Counted from the first letter of the stretch, positions 1 through 5,946 are shown. The stretch: DNA of 14,397 bases from Candidatus Peregrinibacteria bacterium (GCA_023245695.1 JAHFJT010000009.1:1-14397), one strand, 5' to 3'. Program-made: numbers and translations. The notes: generated by a model not told the origin, from the letters alone.

Positions 1-1
1 T

Positions 2-112
2 GCGCGCTCACCTGCGGAGGTGCAGGAGAATATGGTCTTTGTGTTCGCCCATAACGAGACGGTGGCGGAAGAGAGTCATCGCCAGATCGATCGAGATAGC
101 TCCGAGATGTAA
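2..112 (+). CDS. C-terminal end of an unknown protein (5' end outside window)
   Basis: An open frame enters from the left edge and runs 36 codons to a TAA at 110-112. The visible tail is hydrophilic, with a short hydrophobic patch (MVFVFAHNE) followed by a charged end rich in E, R and D. I do not recognise a family. The frame is the only one of the three plus-strand frames that stays open to this point, and it stops about 100 bases before the convergent YibE/F gene. It could be a real gene end or a chance open frame; too little is visible to decide. Confidence 0.35.
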   Translation, partial: ARSPAEVQENMVFVFAHNETVAEESHRQIDRDSSEM

Positions 113-132
113 GTCCCATAAGGATGCGGTAC

Positions 133-184
133 ACAATAAGAAGTTATTGTATAATAAAGATAGTGATGTGTCAATAAATCACTA
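133..184. repeat. Two adjacent short inverted repeats in the 113-216 spacer
   Basis: The first is ACAATAA-GAAG-TTATTGT (133-150), a perfect 7-bp stem with a 4-base loop. The second is TAGTGAT (161-167) pairing with ATCACTA (178-184) around a 10-base loop. They lie between two convergent gene ends, where bidirectional termination would be useful, but both stems are AT-rich and neither has a good U-tract, so a terminator role is weak. A TATAAT occurs at 150-155 but has no convincing -35 and no downstream reading frame. Confidence 0.4.
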
Positions 185-216
185 CAGTTTCCAAAGCTGA
201 CTCAAGGCTAAAAGTA

Positions 217-1422
217 TTACTGTTTCCTGGAGAGGTATTTAGCCGCAAACCAGGTGGAAATTGGCACGCCCAAGATCAGCGCGATACTTCCCACGAGTGT
301 CCGGATGAGCTCCTCTGCAATGAACTCACTATTGAAGGTTACCCAAAATGGCTGCGCACTATTCAGTGTAAACATGAGAAAAAGAGGAAGACTTGCACCC
401 GCATAGGCAAGTACGAGTGTATTCACGAGTGAGGCAATGTGCTCTCGTCCCACGGTAATACCACGTCGATAGAGCTCTTTCCTTCCAAAAGATGCATTCG
501 CACCCCGCAGCTCGTCCACCACTGCCACCTGCGCCGTCGTGATGTCATCCAGCACACCGAGCGTACCGATAATAATGCCGCCCAGCAGTAAACCTTTGAG
601 ATTCACATTCGTTGCCGGATCGAGTTTCAGGTACGAGGCTTCTTCAGAACCTGTTCCAAACAGTCGCGTAATCTCAACGAAAAGTACAGCAAGTCCAATC
701 GCGATCGTGAGCGTTACGAGCGTACTGAGGACAGAAATCACCGTTCGCTTATTGAATCCATGCGCAAGAAAAATCGAAACCACCGCAATCATGCACGATC
801 CTACCAGCGTGATAATGAGGGGAGAGTGCCCCGCAAGAATCATCGGAATGACAAACTTCATTAGTATAAAAATACTAAACACGAGTCCGAGCATCGACAT
901 AAATCCCTTGAAGCGACCAAAATAAATCACCAACGCGAGAAAAAGTACGATGGCAAAAAACATTGGAGGTAGGCGGTATTTGTCGGCGATATAATAACCT
1001 GACCCACCATTGTCACCACCACCACTCGTCTTCGCGACCACAACCTTCTCGCCCACTTTCACAAACTGATTTTCGTCTACCACCACATCGCCACCCTGTT
1101 TGAGCGTGATCGTTTTTCCACTCTCTTTTCCACTTACAATTTTCAACTTCACGATCTGAAATTTTTGTTTCACACCCGAAGAGTCGTCTTCGCCCTGCTG
1201 CGTGATCTCTTCCACCGTTGCCGCAAAAAAATCTTGAGGTGGATACAGCTGTGGCGGGAGTGCCTGCGTCTGACTTGATGGAATAATATCTGTCTGTGCG
1301 TTACTCGTCGAAGGTCTTGGTGGAGACACGGCATTATCCTGCGCCAGTACACTCGATGAAAAACTCAACGAAATACTCACTAAAAGCAAAGCTGAAACGG
1401 CCAAATGGGTGATTTTTTTCAT
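217..1422 (-). CDS. YibE/F-family multi-pass membrane protein
   Basis: About 401 residues. The N-terminus is a signal peptide: MKK, a hydrophobic core, then a likely cleavage at VLA-QDN near residue 30. An extracytoplasmic beta-rich segment follows (about residues 60-155), including a Gly-rich loop. The C-terminal two thirds carry seven or eight hydrophobic segments. Family hallmarks are GVLDDITTAQVAVVDEL and GREHIASLVNTLVLAYAGAS, typical of YibE/F proteins (Pfam PF07907). The molecular function of that family is not established; transport has been suggested only from topology. I place the start at the ATG at 1420-1422, not the in-frame GTG at 1426-1428, because the -10 TATAGT (1429-1434, minus strand) ends exactly 6 bases before this ATG and directly abuts the GTG. 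No operon partner; it diverges from the RNA methyltransferase gene. Stop is TAA at 217-219. Confidence 0.9.
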   Translation of the reverse strand: MKKITHLAVSALLLVSISLSFSSSVLAQDNAVSPPRPSTSNAQTDIIPSSQTQALPPQLYPPQDFFAATVEEITQQGEDDSSGVKQKFQIVKLKIVSGKESGKTITLKQGGDVVVDENQFVKVGEKVVVAKTSGGGDNGGSGYYIADKYRLPPMFFAIVLFLALVIYFGRFKGFMSMLGLVFSIFILMKFVIPMILAGHSPLIITLVGSCMIAVVSIFLAHGFNKRTVISVLSTLVTLTIAIGLAVLFVEITRLFGTGSEEASYLKLDPATNVNLKGLLLGGIIIGTLGVLDDITTAQVAVVDELRGANASFGRKELYRRGITVGREHIASLVNTLVLAYAGASLPLFLMFTLNSAQPFWVTFNSEFIAEELIRTLVGSIALILGVPISTWFAAKYLSRKQ

Positions 1423-1428
1423 AGGCAC

Positions 1429-1436
1429 ACTATACT
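1429..1436. promoter_or_regulatory. Overlapping divergent -10 boxes of the YibE/F and SpoU genes
   Basis: ACTATACT contains TATAGT on the minus strand (1429-1434), 6 bases upstream of the YibE/F ATG, and TATACT on the plus strand (1431-1436), 37 bases upstream of the SpoU-type ATG. The two hexamers share four base pairs, so polymerase should not be able to occupy both at once. No good -35 is visible for either direction. Confidence 0.6.
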
Positions 1437-1473
1437 ACGCCCAGCGCCTGAGTACCATCTTCAAGTATTTCCC

Positions 1474-1947
1474 ATGATCGTCATTCTCGACAACATTCGC
1501 AGCATGCACAACGTCGGTTCTATCTTCCGAACCGCTGACGCTGCCGGTATCGAAAAAATAATCCTTTGCGGAATTACACCCGGGCCACTCGACAAGTATG
1601 ATCGACCAAACTCTCGCCTGACAAAAGTCTCACTCGGCGCTGAAGATTTTATAAAATGGGAACACACCGACTCCACGCTCGACGTTATTGATAGGCTCAA
1701 AAAGCAAGATCCAGACTATGAAATCTACACCGTAGAACTTCATCCCGACGCGATAAATTACCAGGAGCTCACAGGCTTCAATCGCGAGAAATCCATCCTC
1801 ATTCTCGGCGGTGAAGTTGACGGTCTCTCACCAGAAGTGCTTTCTCGGGCAACACGCATTCTCAAAATTCCCATGCTCGGCCGTAAAGAGTCTCTCAATG
1901 TCTCGGTAGCTTTCGGCATCGTGGCGTATCATTTTGTGAAAAAATAA
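1474..1947 (+). CDS. SpoU/TrmH-type RNA 2'-O-methyltransferase
   Basis: 157 residues, a single SPOUT catalytic domain with no N-terminal substrate-binding domain. SPOUT enzymes transfer a methyl group from S-adenosylmethionine to a ribose 2'-OH of tRNA or rRNA. All three SpoU motifs are present: motif 1 around NVGSIFRTADAAG (13-25), motif 2 ILGGEVDGLSPEVL (110-123), and motif 3 IPMLGRKESLNVSVAFGI (132-149), which forms the trefoil knot and SAM pocket. The size resembles TrmL-like enzymes, but the target nucleotide cannot be told from sequence. The frame extends upstream to 1405, but that stretch overlaps the YibE/F gene, precedes the -10 box and has no family-like residues, so I use the ATG at 1474. 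No Shine-Dalgarno sequence precedes it; the predicted leader is about 30 bases. Stop is TAA at 1945-1947. Confidence 0.9.
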   Translation: MIVILDNIRSMHNVGSIFRTADAAGIEKIILCGITPGPLDKYDRPNSRLTKVSLGAEDFIKWEHTDSTLDVIDRLKKQDPDYEIYTVELHPDAINYQELTGFNREKSILILGGEVDGLSPEVLSRATRILKIPMLGRKESLNVSVAFGIVAYHFVKK

Positions 1948-1948
1948 A

Positions 1949-1976
1949 TTGACACAAATGAGCATTTGGATAAAAT
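1949..1976 (+). promoter_or_regulatory. Strong sigma-70-like promoter of the 1983 gene
   Basis: TTGACA (1949-1954), 16-base spacer, TAAAAT (1971-1976), then 6 bases to the ATG at 1983. The -35 is a perfect consensus match, beginning one base after the upstream TAA. The expected start of transcription falls at the ATG, so the transcript is predicted to be leaderless. Confidence 0.8.
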
Positions 1977-1982
1977 CCAGAC

Positions 1983-2240
1983 ATGCTCAATCACAGTGCC
2001 CATTCACTTACCAGTGCCGAAAAGCGCGCAGATCAAAGGCATATACAAGCCACGCATTCAAAGAGAAATTTTTCTCTATCGCAAAGACAGAGAGGCCTCG
2101 GAACCACTCCAAAAACCTCAGAAATCTGGAATCGACTCGATTCACGCATGTCACTTCAAAGCGTTGTCAGTCCAATTCAGTTCCATAGCGACCAGGTGCT
2201 GAAACTCGTGATCCAAGCGATCTACGGGAATTGGAGATAA
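1983..2240 (+). CDS. Small basic hypothetical protein (85 residues)
   Basis: I do not recognise this protein. It is rich in His, Arg, Gln and Ser in its first half and ends with a more structured-looking segment (VLKLVIQAIYGNWR). Support for a real gene is the consensus promoter placed exactly 6 bases upstream of this ATG, and the GGAG at 2233-2236 inside its last codons, which serves as ribosome binding site for the MGMT gene starting two bases after its TAA. Against it: all three plus-strand frames are open across most of this region (two alternative frames begin at 1949 and 1966), so the frame itself is not strong evidence, and a non-coding RNA cannot be excluded. The alternative frames start at or before the -10 box, so a transcript from this promoter would not include their first codons. 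Confidence 0.5.
   Translation: MLNHSAHSLTSAEKRADQRHIQATHSKRNFSLSQRQRGLGTTPKTSEIWNRLDSRMSLQSVVSPIQFHSDQVLKLVIQAIYGNWR
2233..2236 (+). promoter_or_regulatory. Shine-Dalgarno of the MGMT-fold gene
   Basis: GGAG lies 5 bases before the ATG at 2242 and overlaps the end of the 1983 gene, whose TAA is at 2238-2240. This arrangement suggests translational coupling and favours the ATG at 2242 over the one at 2278. Confidence 0.5.
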
Positions 2241-2241
2241 G

Positions 2242-2673
2242 ATGGACGTTTATCCGAGAATTGAAATCTCCTACAATATGACAAAACCATCATTTCGAGA
2301 GGCAATTTTTCTCGTAGTTCAGAGGATTCCCGAGGGACAGACCCGAACCTACAAGGAAGTAGCGGTCGCTGCGGGCTACCCAAAAGCCTATCGTGCCGTG
2401 GGGAATGTGCTCAATACGAACTACGATCCAGGCATCCCCTGCCATCGGGTCGTCCGTTCTGACGGAAGGACTGGTGGATATAATCGTGGAGCAGAAGCCA
2501 AAAAAGTAATTCTCAAAAAAGAAAAAATGAATGCGAATTCTGGCGTTGACAGGGAAAAAGCGATGACGGTAAAATCCACCCCTTATGTCAAACCTCGAAC
2601 AGGACGGATTTCACCCGACCGTAGCCGCACAGGAGTATCAGAAAAAAGCGCTGGAAATACGAGCGTCGCTTGA
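2242..2673 (+). CDS. MGMT-fold O6-alkylguanine repair protein (DNA-binding domain only)
   Basis: 143 residues. The recognisable domain runs from about residue 16 to 95 and matches the C-terminal DNA-binding/active-site domain of O6-alkylguanine-DNA alkyltransferases: IPEGQTRTYKEVA, then AYRAVG with the base-flipping Arg (R51), then IPCHRVV with the acceptor cysteine C67, then GGYNRG. Because Cys is kept, it could act as a methyltransferase; alkyltransferase-like (ATL) proteins lack it. The usual N-terminal domain of Ada/Ogt is missing. An alternative start is the ATG at 2278 (residue 13), where family similarity begins. After about residue 95 comes a 48-residue, low-complexity basic/Ser-rich tail not seen in the family; it runs through the promoter of the next gene and overlaps 89 bases of it in another frame. 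The tail may result from loss of an original stop codon. Stop is TGA at 2671-2673. Confidence 0.85.
   Translation: MDVYPRIEISYNMTKPSFREAIFLVVQRIPEGQTRTYKEVAVAAGYPKAYRAVGNVLNTNYDPGIPCHRVVRSDGRTGGYNRGAEAKKVILKKEKMNANSGVDREKAMTVKSTPYVKPRTGRISPDRSRTGVSEKSAGNTSVA
2546..2575 (+). promoter_or_regulatory. Consensus promoter inside the MGMT-fold gene, for 2585
   Basis: TTGACA (2546-2551), 18-base spacer, TAAAAT (2570-2575), then 9 bases to the ATG at 2585. It lies entirely within the 3' tail of the upstream coding region. Transcription is predicted to begin two or three bases before the ATG. Confidence 0.8.
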
Positions 2674-3214
2674 AAATGGCCGAGCTGAAGCAGCTTCAGA
2701 AGATGCCTTCATAATAACAGATCTCGTTGCCAAGATGAGTCAAATTCAGCTTGATGTATATACTACGGCCGAGCTACTCAATGCCATAAACTCCATCGAT
2801 GAGGCGCTCTGGAAAGGCACGGTAACGCTGGATAATTTTGACATGTCTCCCCAGGACTGGAAAATGATATGCAAAAAATACAAAATGCACTCAAATTACA
2901 TGAGTTTTGCACTTCCCGAAGTCTTTGGAGAGAAGCGAGAAATGTATGGAGAAATTGAGATAAAGCGTTTTCCTGGGTGCCAGATTCAAGTAGAGATTAG
3001 ACGGTGTATAAACGCAAAAGGACTCCCGGCCGTTCGTATTCAGACCTACCTCAAGATGCCAAATCAGCTGCCTCAAGTATTTCTCGACTTCTCAGGTGAG
3101 GCCGTCGGAATTGAGAGCCGACATATTGCGGATTTTTTAAGCGGTCTCAGAAGTATGGCGGAAATTGAGCTCGAAACACTCGGAAAATTAGAAGGGATCT
3201 ATGAAAAAAACTGA
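2585..3214 (+). CDS. Hypothetical protein, first of a tandem paralogous pair
   Basis: 209 residues, soluble, no signal peptide or membrane segment; family not recognised. It is a clear paralog of the following gene. The best-matching stretch is LWKGTVTLDNF (115-125 region) through SNYMSFALPEVF here, against LLQGSLTLEKL through NSFYVDFGVPEAF in the next protein, plus a helical end (HIADFLSGLRSM versus SIEDFIQGLKRK). In both proteins an F[IL]I motif sits 42-43 residues from the N-terminus, which supports this start even though it overlaps the MGMT-fold gene by 89 bases. The consensus promoter 9 bases upstream supports it too. It ends with TGA at 3212-3214, overlapping the next gene by 14 bases. 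Function unknown; I see no catalytic motif. Confidence 0.8.
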   Translation: MSNLEQDGFHPTVAAQEYQKKALEIRASLENGRAEAASEDAFIITDLVAKMSQIQLDVYTTAELLNAINSIDEALWKGTVTLDNFDMSPQDWKMICKKYKMHSNYMSFALPEVFGEKREMYGEIEIKRFPGCQIQVEIRRCINAKGLPAVRIQTYLKMPNQLPQVFLDFSGEAVGIESRHIADFLSGLRSMAEIELETLGKLEGIYEKN

Positions 3215-3812
3215 CCATCTCAACATATCAATGGATTTCACTCCGCAAACTCCTCGAGAGTGGCGGAGTCTTCATACCACCAGAGCGCTTCAAAAGGAGC
3301 TGAGTTTTGTGGACCCCGACGAGCTTTTTCTTATAGATCAGCGCATTGGTGTCGCGGAATTTTTTGAAGTTCCATCTCAGATTGCACTGCCGACACTCAT
3401 GCATGCTGACTTCGGACTTCTTCAGGGTTCCCTCACGTTGGAAAAATTACGCATCGATGAAGAGCGATGGATGCAGCTTTTGAAGAGGTACCACTTCAAT
3501 TCATTTTACGTGGATTTTGGCGTTCCAGAAGCCTTCCAGCGAGATAGAGGGTTTTCTCGAGTCATTGGGATTCCCGAGGCACCCGATGAGTTTTTATTGA
3601 TCAAGGGACGACGTGAGCTCGATCCAGATACCTTCCACCCCGTGATATCACTCCAGGGAAATACCGTACTAACAAATGTGTCACTTGGTGCGACACGCGT
3701 AAAAATGTTTATGGAAGAGCCGCAAAAAAGTATTGAGGATTTTATCCAAGGATTGAAGCGAAAGGCCGCTGTCTCACTCGCAATTCGAGGACAGATTGAT
3801 CAAGTGGATTAA
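3201..3812 (+). CDS. Hypothetical protein, second of a tandem paralogous pair
   Basis: 203 residues, soluble, no signal peptide. Paralog of the gene just upstream, most alike in the central block (G[ST][LV]TL[DE], an aromatic-rich W..LLKRYHFNSFY segment, then VPEAF) and at the C-terminal helix DFIQGLKRK. The N-terminal 42 residues are poorly alike but of matching length. The start overlaps the end of the upstream gene by 14 bases in a different frame and is preceded by GAAGGG (3191-3196), a Shine-Dalgarno-like sequence 4 bases from the ATG. The two are thus likely co-transcribed and translationally coupled, perhaps forming a heterodimer (inference). No family name or function can be given. 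Stop is TAA at 3810-3812. Confidence 0.8.
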   Translation: MKKTDHLNISMDFTPQTPREWRSLHTTRALQKELSFVDPDELFLIDQRIGVAEFFEVPSQIALPTLMHADFGLLQGSLTLEKLRIDEERWMQLLKRYHFNSFYVDFGVPEAFQRDRGFSRVIGIPEAPDEFLLIKGRRELDPDTFHPVISLQGNTVLTNVSLGATRVKMFMEEPQKSIEDFIQGLKRKAAVSLAIRGQIDQVD

Positions 3813-3824
3813 GCGCGGTAAGAT
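3796..3824 (+). promoter_or_regulatory. Promoter of the DUF5654-endonuclease IV operon
   Basis: TTGATC (3796-3801), 17-base spacer, TAAGAT (3819-3824), then 6 bases to the ATG at 3831. It overlaps the 3' end of the upstream gene. A leaderless transcript is predicted. Confidence 0.75.
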
Positions 3825-3830
3825 AGGTCC

Positions 3831-4130
3831 ATGAATAAAGCATCGATCAAAGAAAAGTTGAAACATCAGAGTGCGGAAGTTCGCCGAGAGGTGAAAAAAC
3901 AGCTCCTCACCTACATCGTCGCATCGCTCGGACTCGTTGCCGGTTTAGCATGGAATGAAGCCATAAAGGCGCTCATCGAGTATTTTTTTCCAGCGAGTCA
4001 GAACACCCTTCTGGCAAAGTTTTACTATGCCCTTGGAGTCACGCTCTTGATTGTTATTGTGTCGTACTATCTCGCAAGTCTCATCAAGGCAGGCGAAGAA
4101 AAGAAAGTAGAAGATAATGAAAAATCATAA
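3831..4130 (+). CDS. DUF5654-type small two-helix membrane protein
   Basis: 99 residues. A charged N-terminal helix (1-23, rich in K, E and R) precedes a hydrophobic segment containing GLVAGLAWNEAIKALIEYFF (about 34-53). A second long hydrophobic segment follows (about 63-85), then a charged tail ending KKVEDNEKS. The G-L-V-A-x-x-W-N-E-A-I signature is what I associate with DUF5654, a family of unknown function. A leaderless promoter ends 6 bases before the ATG. Its TAA (4128-4130) overlaps the endonuclease IV ATG by one base, so the two are co-transcribed and probably translationally coupled, although a functional link between a membrane protein and a DNA repair enzyme is not evident. Confidence 0.8.
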   Translation: MNKASIKEKLKHQSAEVRREVKKQLLTYIVASLGLVAGLAWNEAIKALIEYFFPASQNTLLAKFYYALGVTLLIVIVSYYLASLIKAGEEKKVEDNEKS

Positions 4131-4993
4131 TGGCAGCGAAACATCCTTTCATCGGCGGACACGTTTCGGCTGCCGGTGGATTTTATAAAGCGGTTGAAAA
4201 CGCAGAACGAATTGGCGCAACCGCGATGCAGTTTTTCGGAGCATCTCCACGTCAGTGGTTTGCAAAAATACCTGATCAGGCGGCGGTAGATGCCTATCAA
4301 TCAGCGCTCAAAAAATCGCAGGTAAAAGCCGTTTTTCTGCATGCTGCATATTTGCCAAATCTCGCCACAGGGTTCGCGGAGTCATACGAAAAATCGATAA
4401 AAAGCCTCTCGGAACATTTGCAGATTGTGACGATGCTCGGCGCGAATGGACTTATTTTTCATATGGGGTCGTTCGGGGGTGAGATGACGCACGATGAGGC
4501 GATCGAAAAAACCGCAAAGGGTATGAAGCAGGTGCTCAAAAATGTCCCGGGCGATGCATTTCTCGTCATGGAAAATTCATCTGGCGGCGGCGGAAAACTG
4601 GGAAGCGTCGTAACAGATTTGGGCGCTATCAAGCGGTTAGTGAACGATTCTCGCGTGAAAGTATGTATCGATACAGCGCACGCATTTGAGTCGGGAGTAT
4701 TTGCAGAAAAGATCACACCGGAGAATGTGCGGGAAGTTTTCGATGAGTGGGATCGAGAGATCAACCTCAAAGATCTCGTGGCACTTCATGTGAACGACTC
4801 CAAAACCAAACACAACTCTCACACTGACCGACACGAAAATATCGGTCACGGATACATCGGTATTGAGGGTTTCCGTGCACTTGCTGGAGAGAAGCGGCTG
4901 CATCACGCAGCCTGGATGCTTGAAGTTCCTGGCTTTGACGACCATGGTCCTGACAAGAAAAACGTCGACATTCTGCGCGGATGTTTTGTTTAG
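4130..4993 (+). CDS. nfo: Endonuclease IV (AP endonuclease)
   Basis: 287 residues, the normal length. Endonuclease IV cleaves the phosphodiester bond 5' of abasic sites and removes 3' blocking groups during base excision repair, using three zinc ions in a TIM barrel. All nine metal ligands can be placed in order and with the spacing of the E. coli enzyme: H71, H111, E148, D181, H184, H220, D233, H235 and E265. Family motifs include GGHVSAAGG (9-17), MENSSGGG (147-154), CIDTAHAFESG (179-189), LHVNDSK (219-225) and HENIGHG (235-241). The start ATG shares one base with the stop of the upstream DUF5654 gene, and no separate ribosome binding site is visible, so it depends on coupling. Stop is TAG at 4991-4993. 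The MGMT-fold gene is the other DNA repair gene in the window. Confidence 0.97.
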   Translation: MAAKHPFIGGHVSAAGGFYKAVENAERIGATAMQFFGASPRQWFAKIPDQAAVDAYQSALKKSQVKAVFLHAAYLPNLATGFAESYEKSIKSLSEHLQIVTMLGANGLIFHMGSFGGEMTHDEAIEKTAKGMKQVLKNVPGDAFLVMENSSGGGGKLGSVVTDLGAIKRLVNDSRVKVCIDTAHAFESGVFAEKITPENVREVFDEWDREINLKDLVALHVNDSKTKHNSHTDRHENIGHGYIGIEGFRALAGEKRLHHAAWMLEVPGFDDHGPDKKNVDILRGCFV

Positions 4994-5000
4994 GCGAATG

Positions 5001-5026
5001 TGATATAATGGCTCCTAGCCTATAAC
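5001..5026 (+). promoter_or_regulatory. Relic promoter(s) of the broken PEBP gene
   Basis: TGA-TATAAT (5001-5009) is an extended -10 with a perfect hexamer, giving a leader of about 20 bases. A second candidate, TATAAC (5021-5026), lies 10 bases before the ATG at 5037 and would give a nearly leaderless start. No strong -35 is visible. The signal looks intact although the gene is not. Confidence 0.55.
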
Positions 5027-5036
5027 AAGCGACTAT

Positions 5037-5164
5037 ATGAAACTAGCAAGTCTGGCTTTTGAAAATGAGACCGAAATCCCAAATACCTATGCCTATCACG
5101 GAAAAAATCTTTCGCCGGCCACATTCTCGCGCAATCCGAGCTCGTAGGGCTGTATCGAGCATAA
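5037..5164 (+). pseudogene. PEBP (YbhB/YbcL) gene with the middle deleted and frame lost
   Basis: The first 27 codons read like the start of a bacterial phosphatidylethanolamine-binding / Raf-kinase-inhibitor-like protein: MKLASLAFENETEIP, then Y...GKNLSP. In the family a hydrophobic stretch with a ligand-binding DPDAP motif should follow. Instead this frame runs into unrelated codons and stops with TAG at 5145-5147. In another frame, from about 5114 to the TAA at 5162-5164, the sequence reads AGHILAQSELVGLYRA, which resembles the C-terminal end of the same family (GHIL-A-x-x-E-L-V-G-x-Y). So both ends of one gene remain and roughly 110 codons between them are missing, with a junction near 5105-5120 that also shifts the frame. 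The remnant ends 4 bases before the convergent RluA-family gene. A 36-residue peptide could still be made, but PEBP function is lost. Confidence 0.8.
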
Positions 5165-5168
5165 CCCC

Positions 5169-5930
5169 CTATCTCCTCTTCCGAAAATTCTCTCGTCGAG
5201 GATTGGATCGCTTCATCGTCTCGATGAAGTCACGCTTTGGTGCAAGAATTTTTGGATCAACCATCTTCTGGAGCGTCATCTCAAGATCCGTCGAAAGTGG
5301 TGCCTCGATCTTCACAATTTTTCCCAAAAGAGGATGCGCAAACTCGAGTGACGAAGAGTGCAGAAACTGTCGTCCCAGTCGAAAGGCCACACGGAATCTA
5401 CGATTGAACGCAAAATCTCCGTACTCACCGTCCATCACCACCGGACACTTGATGTCCGCAAAGTGCTGACGAATCTGATGTTTTCGGCCCGTCTTGATTT
5501 CCGCTTCCACCAGCGATGCAGCGGTTCCCAGAAGTTTATACACACGAATCACTTTATACAATGTCTGCGCAAAAATTTTCACATCCGACGTACGCGCCTT
5601 AAGTTTTGCCGTAATCGCATGACCACGTGGAATTCCTCGGACAAGCGCGAGGTATTTTTTATGCGTGTCTTTTTTGGTAAGAATCGCCTCGAGCTGTTCA
5701 CGATCCCGCTCGTGTTTTCCAAAGAGCAGTACGCCCGAAGTCTGCATATCCAAACGATGCAACAAGTACGGCACAAACTCCTTGCCCTGCGCCTCGCACT
5801 GCTTCTGGAACATGCCCAAAATCGTCCGATGCAGCGGAATCCCCTCGGATGGTACACTCGCAATTCTCGCTGGCTTGTTCACCGCAATAATATGCTCGTC
5901 TTCGTAAATAACAGGAATTTCGTGAGTCAT
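5169..5930 (-). CDS. RluA-family RNA pseudouridine synthase
   Basis: 253 residues. Converts uridine to pseudouridine in rRNA or tRNA. The catalytic motif HRLDMQTSGVLLF (58-70) holds the essential aspartate D61. Other family blocks are VNKPARI (17-23), KKYLALVRG (91-99), the RNA-binding TGRKHQIRQHF (147-157) and a C-terminal LHSSSLEFAHP (190-200). There is no N-terminal S4 domain, so it resembles the short TruC/RluA layouts more than RluC or RluD; the target uridine is unknown. The C-terminal 25 residues are strongly basic. The frame stays open upstream to 6113, but I use the ATG at 5928-5930. An extended -10 sits 7 bases before it, family similarity begins at once, and the upstream stretch would encode a hydrophobic non-family extension across the promoter region. 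Stop is TAG at 5169-5171. Confidence 0.93.
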   Translation of the reverse strand: MTHEIPVIYEDEHIIAVNKPARIASVPSEGIPLHRTILGMFQKQCEAQGKEFVPYLLHRLDMQTSGVLLFGKHERDREQLEAILTKKDTHKKYLALVRGIPRGHAITAKLKARTSDVKIFAQTLYKVIRVYKLLGTAASLVEAEIKTGRKHQIRQHFADIKCPVVMDGEYGDFAFNRRFRVAFRLGRQFLHSSSLEFAHPLLGKIVKIEAPLSTDLEMTLQKMVDPKILAPKRDFIETMKRSNPRRENFRKRR

Positions 5931-5937
5931 TGCAGGT

Positions 5938-5946
5938 AGTATAGCA
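5938..5946 (-). promoter_or_regulatory. Extended -10 promoter of the RluA-family gene
   Basis: On the minus strand TGC-TATACT, ending 7 bases before the ATG at 5930. The TGn extension compensates for a poor -35 (TTTTCT at 17-base spacing). Leaderless transcript predicted. Confidence 0.7.

Noticed and set aside
133..184. Rho-independent terminator for the leftmost gene or YibE/F
   Set aside because: Stems are short and AT-rich with no adequate run of U after either one; kept only as inverted repeats.
539..925. 128-codon plus-strand open frame
   Set aside because: Antisense shadow of the YibE/F gene, with no promoter, ribosome binding site or recognisable domain.
1405..1473. 23-residue N-terminal extension of the SpoU-type methyltransferase
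   Set aside because: It would start inside the divergent YibE/F gene and upstream of the -10 box. SPOUT proteins of this size normally begin with the first beta strand, as the ATG at 1474 does.
1983..2240. SRP RNA, tmRNA, RNase P RNA or 6S RNA in the three-frame-open region
   Set aside because: I looked for the conserved SRP tetraloop region and for tmRNA and RNase P core motifs and saw none. A novel RNA remains possible and is listed as a finding.
5358..5939. 193-codon plus-strand open frame
   Set aside because: Antisense to the RluA-family gene, which carries all its catalytic motifs. The translation has no domain-like features.
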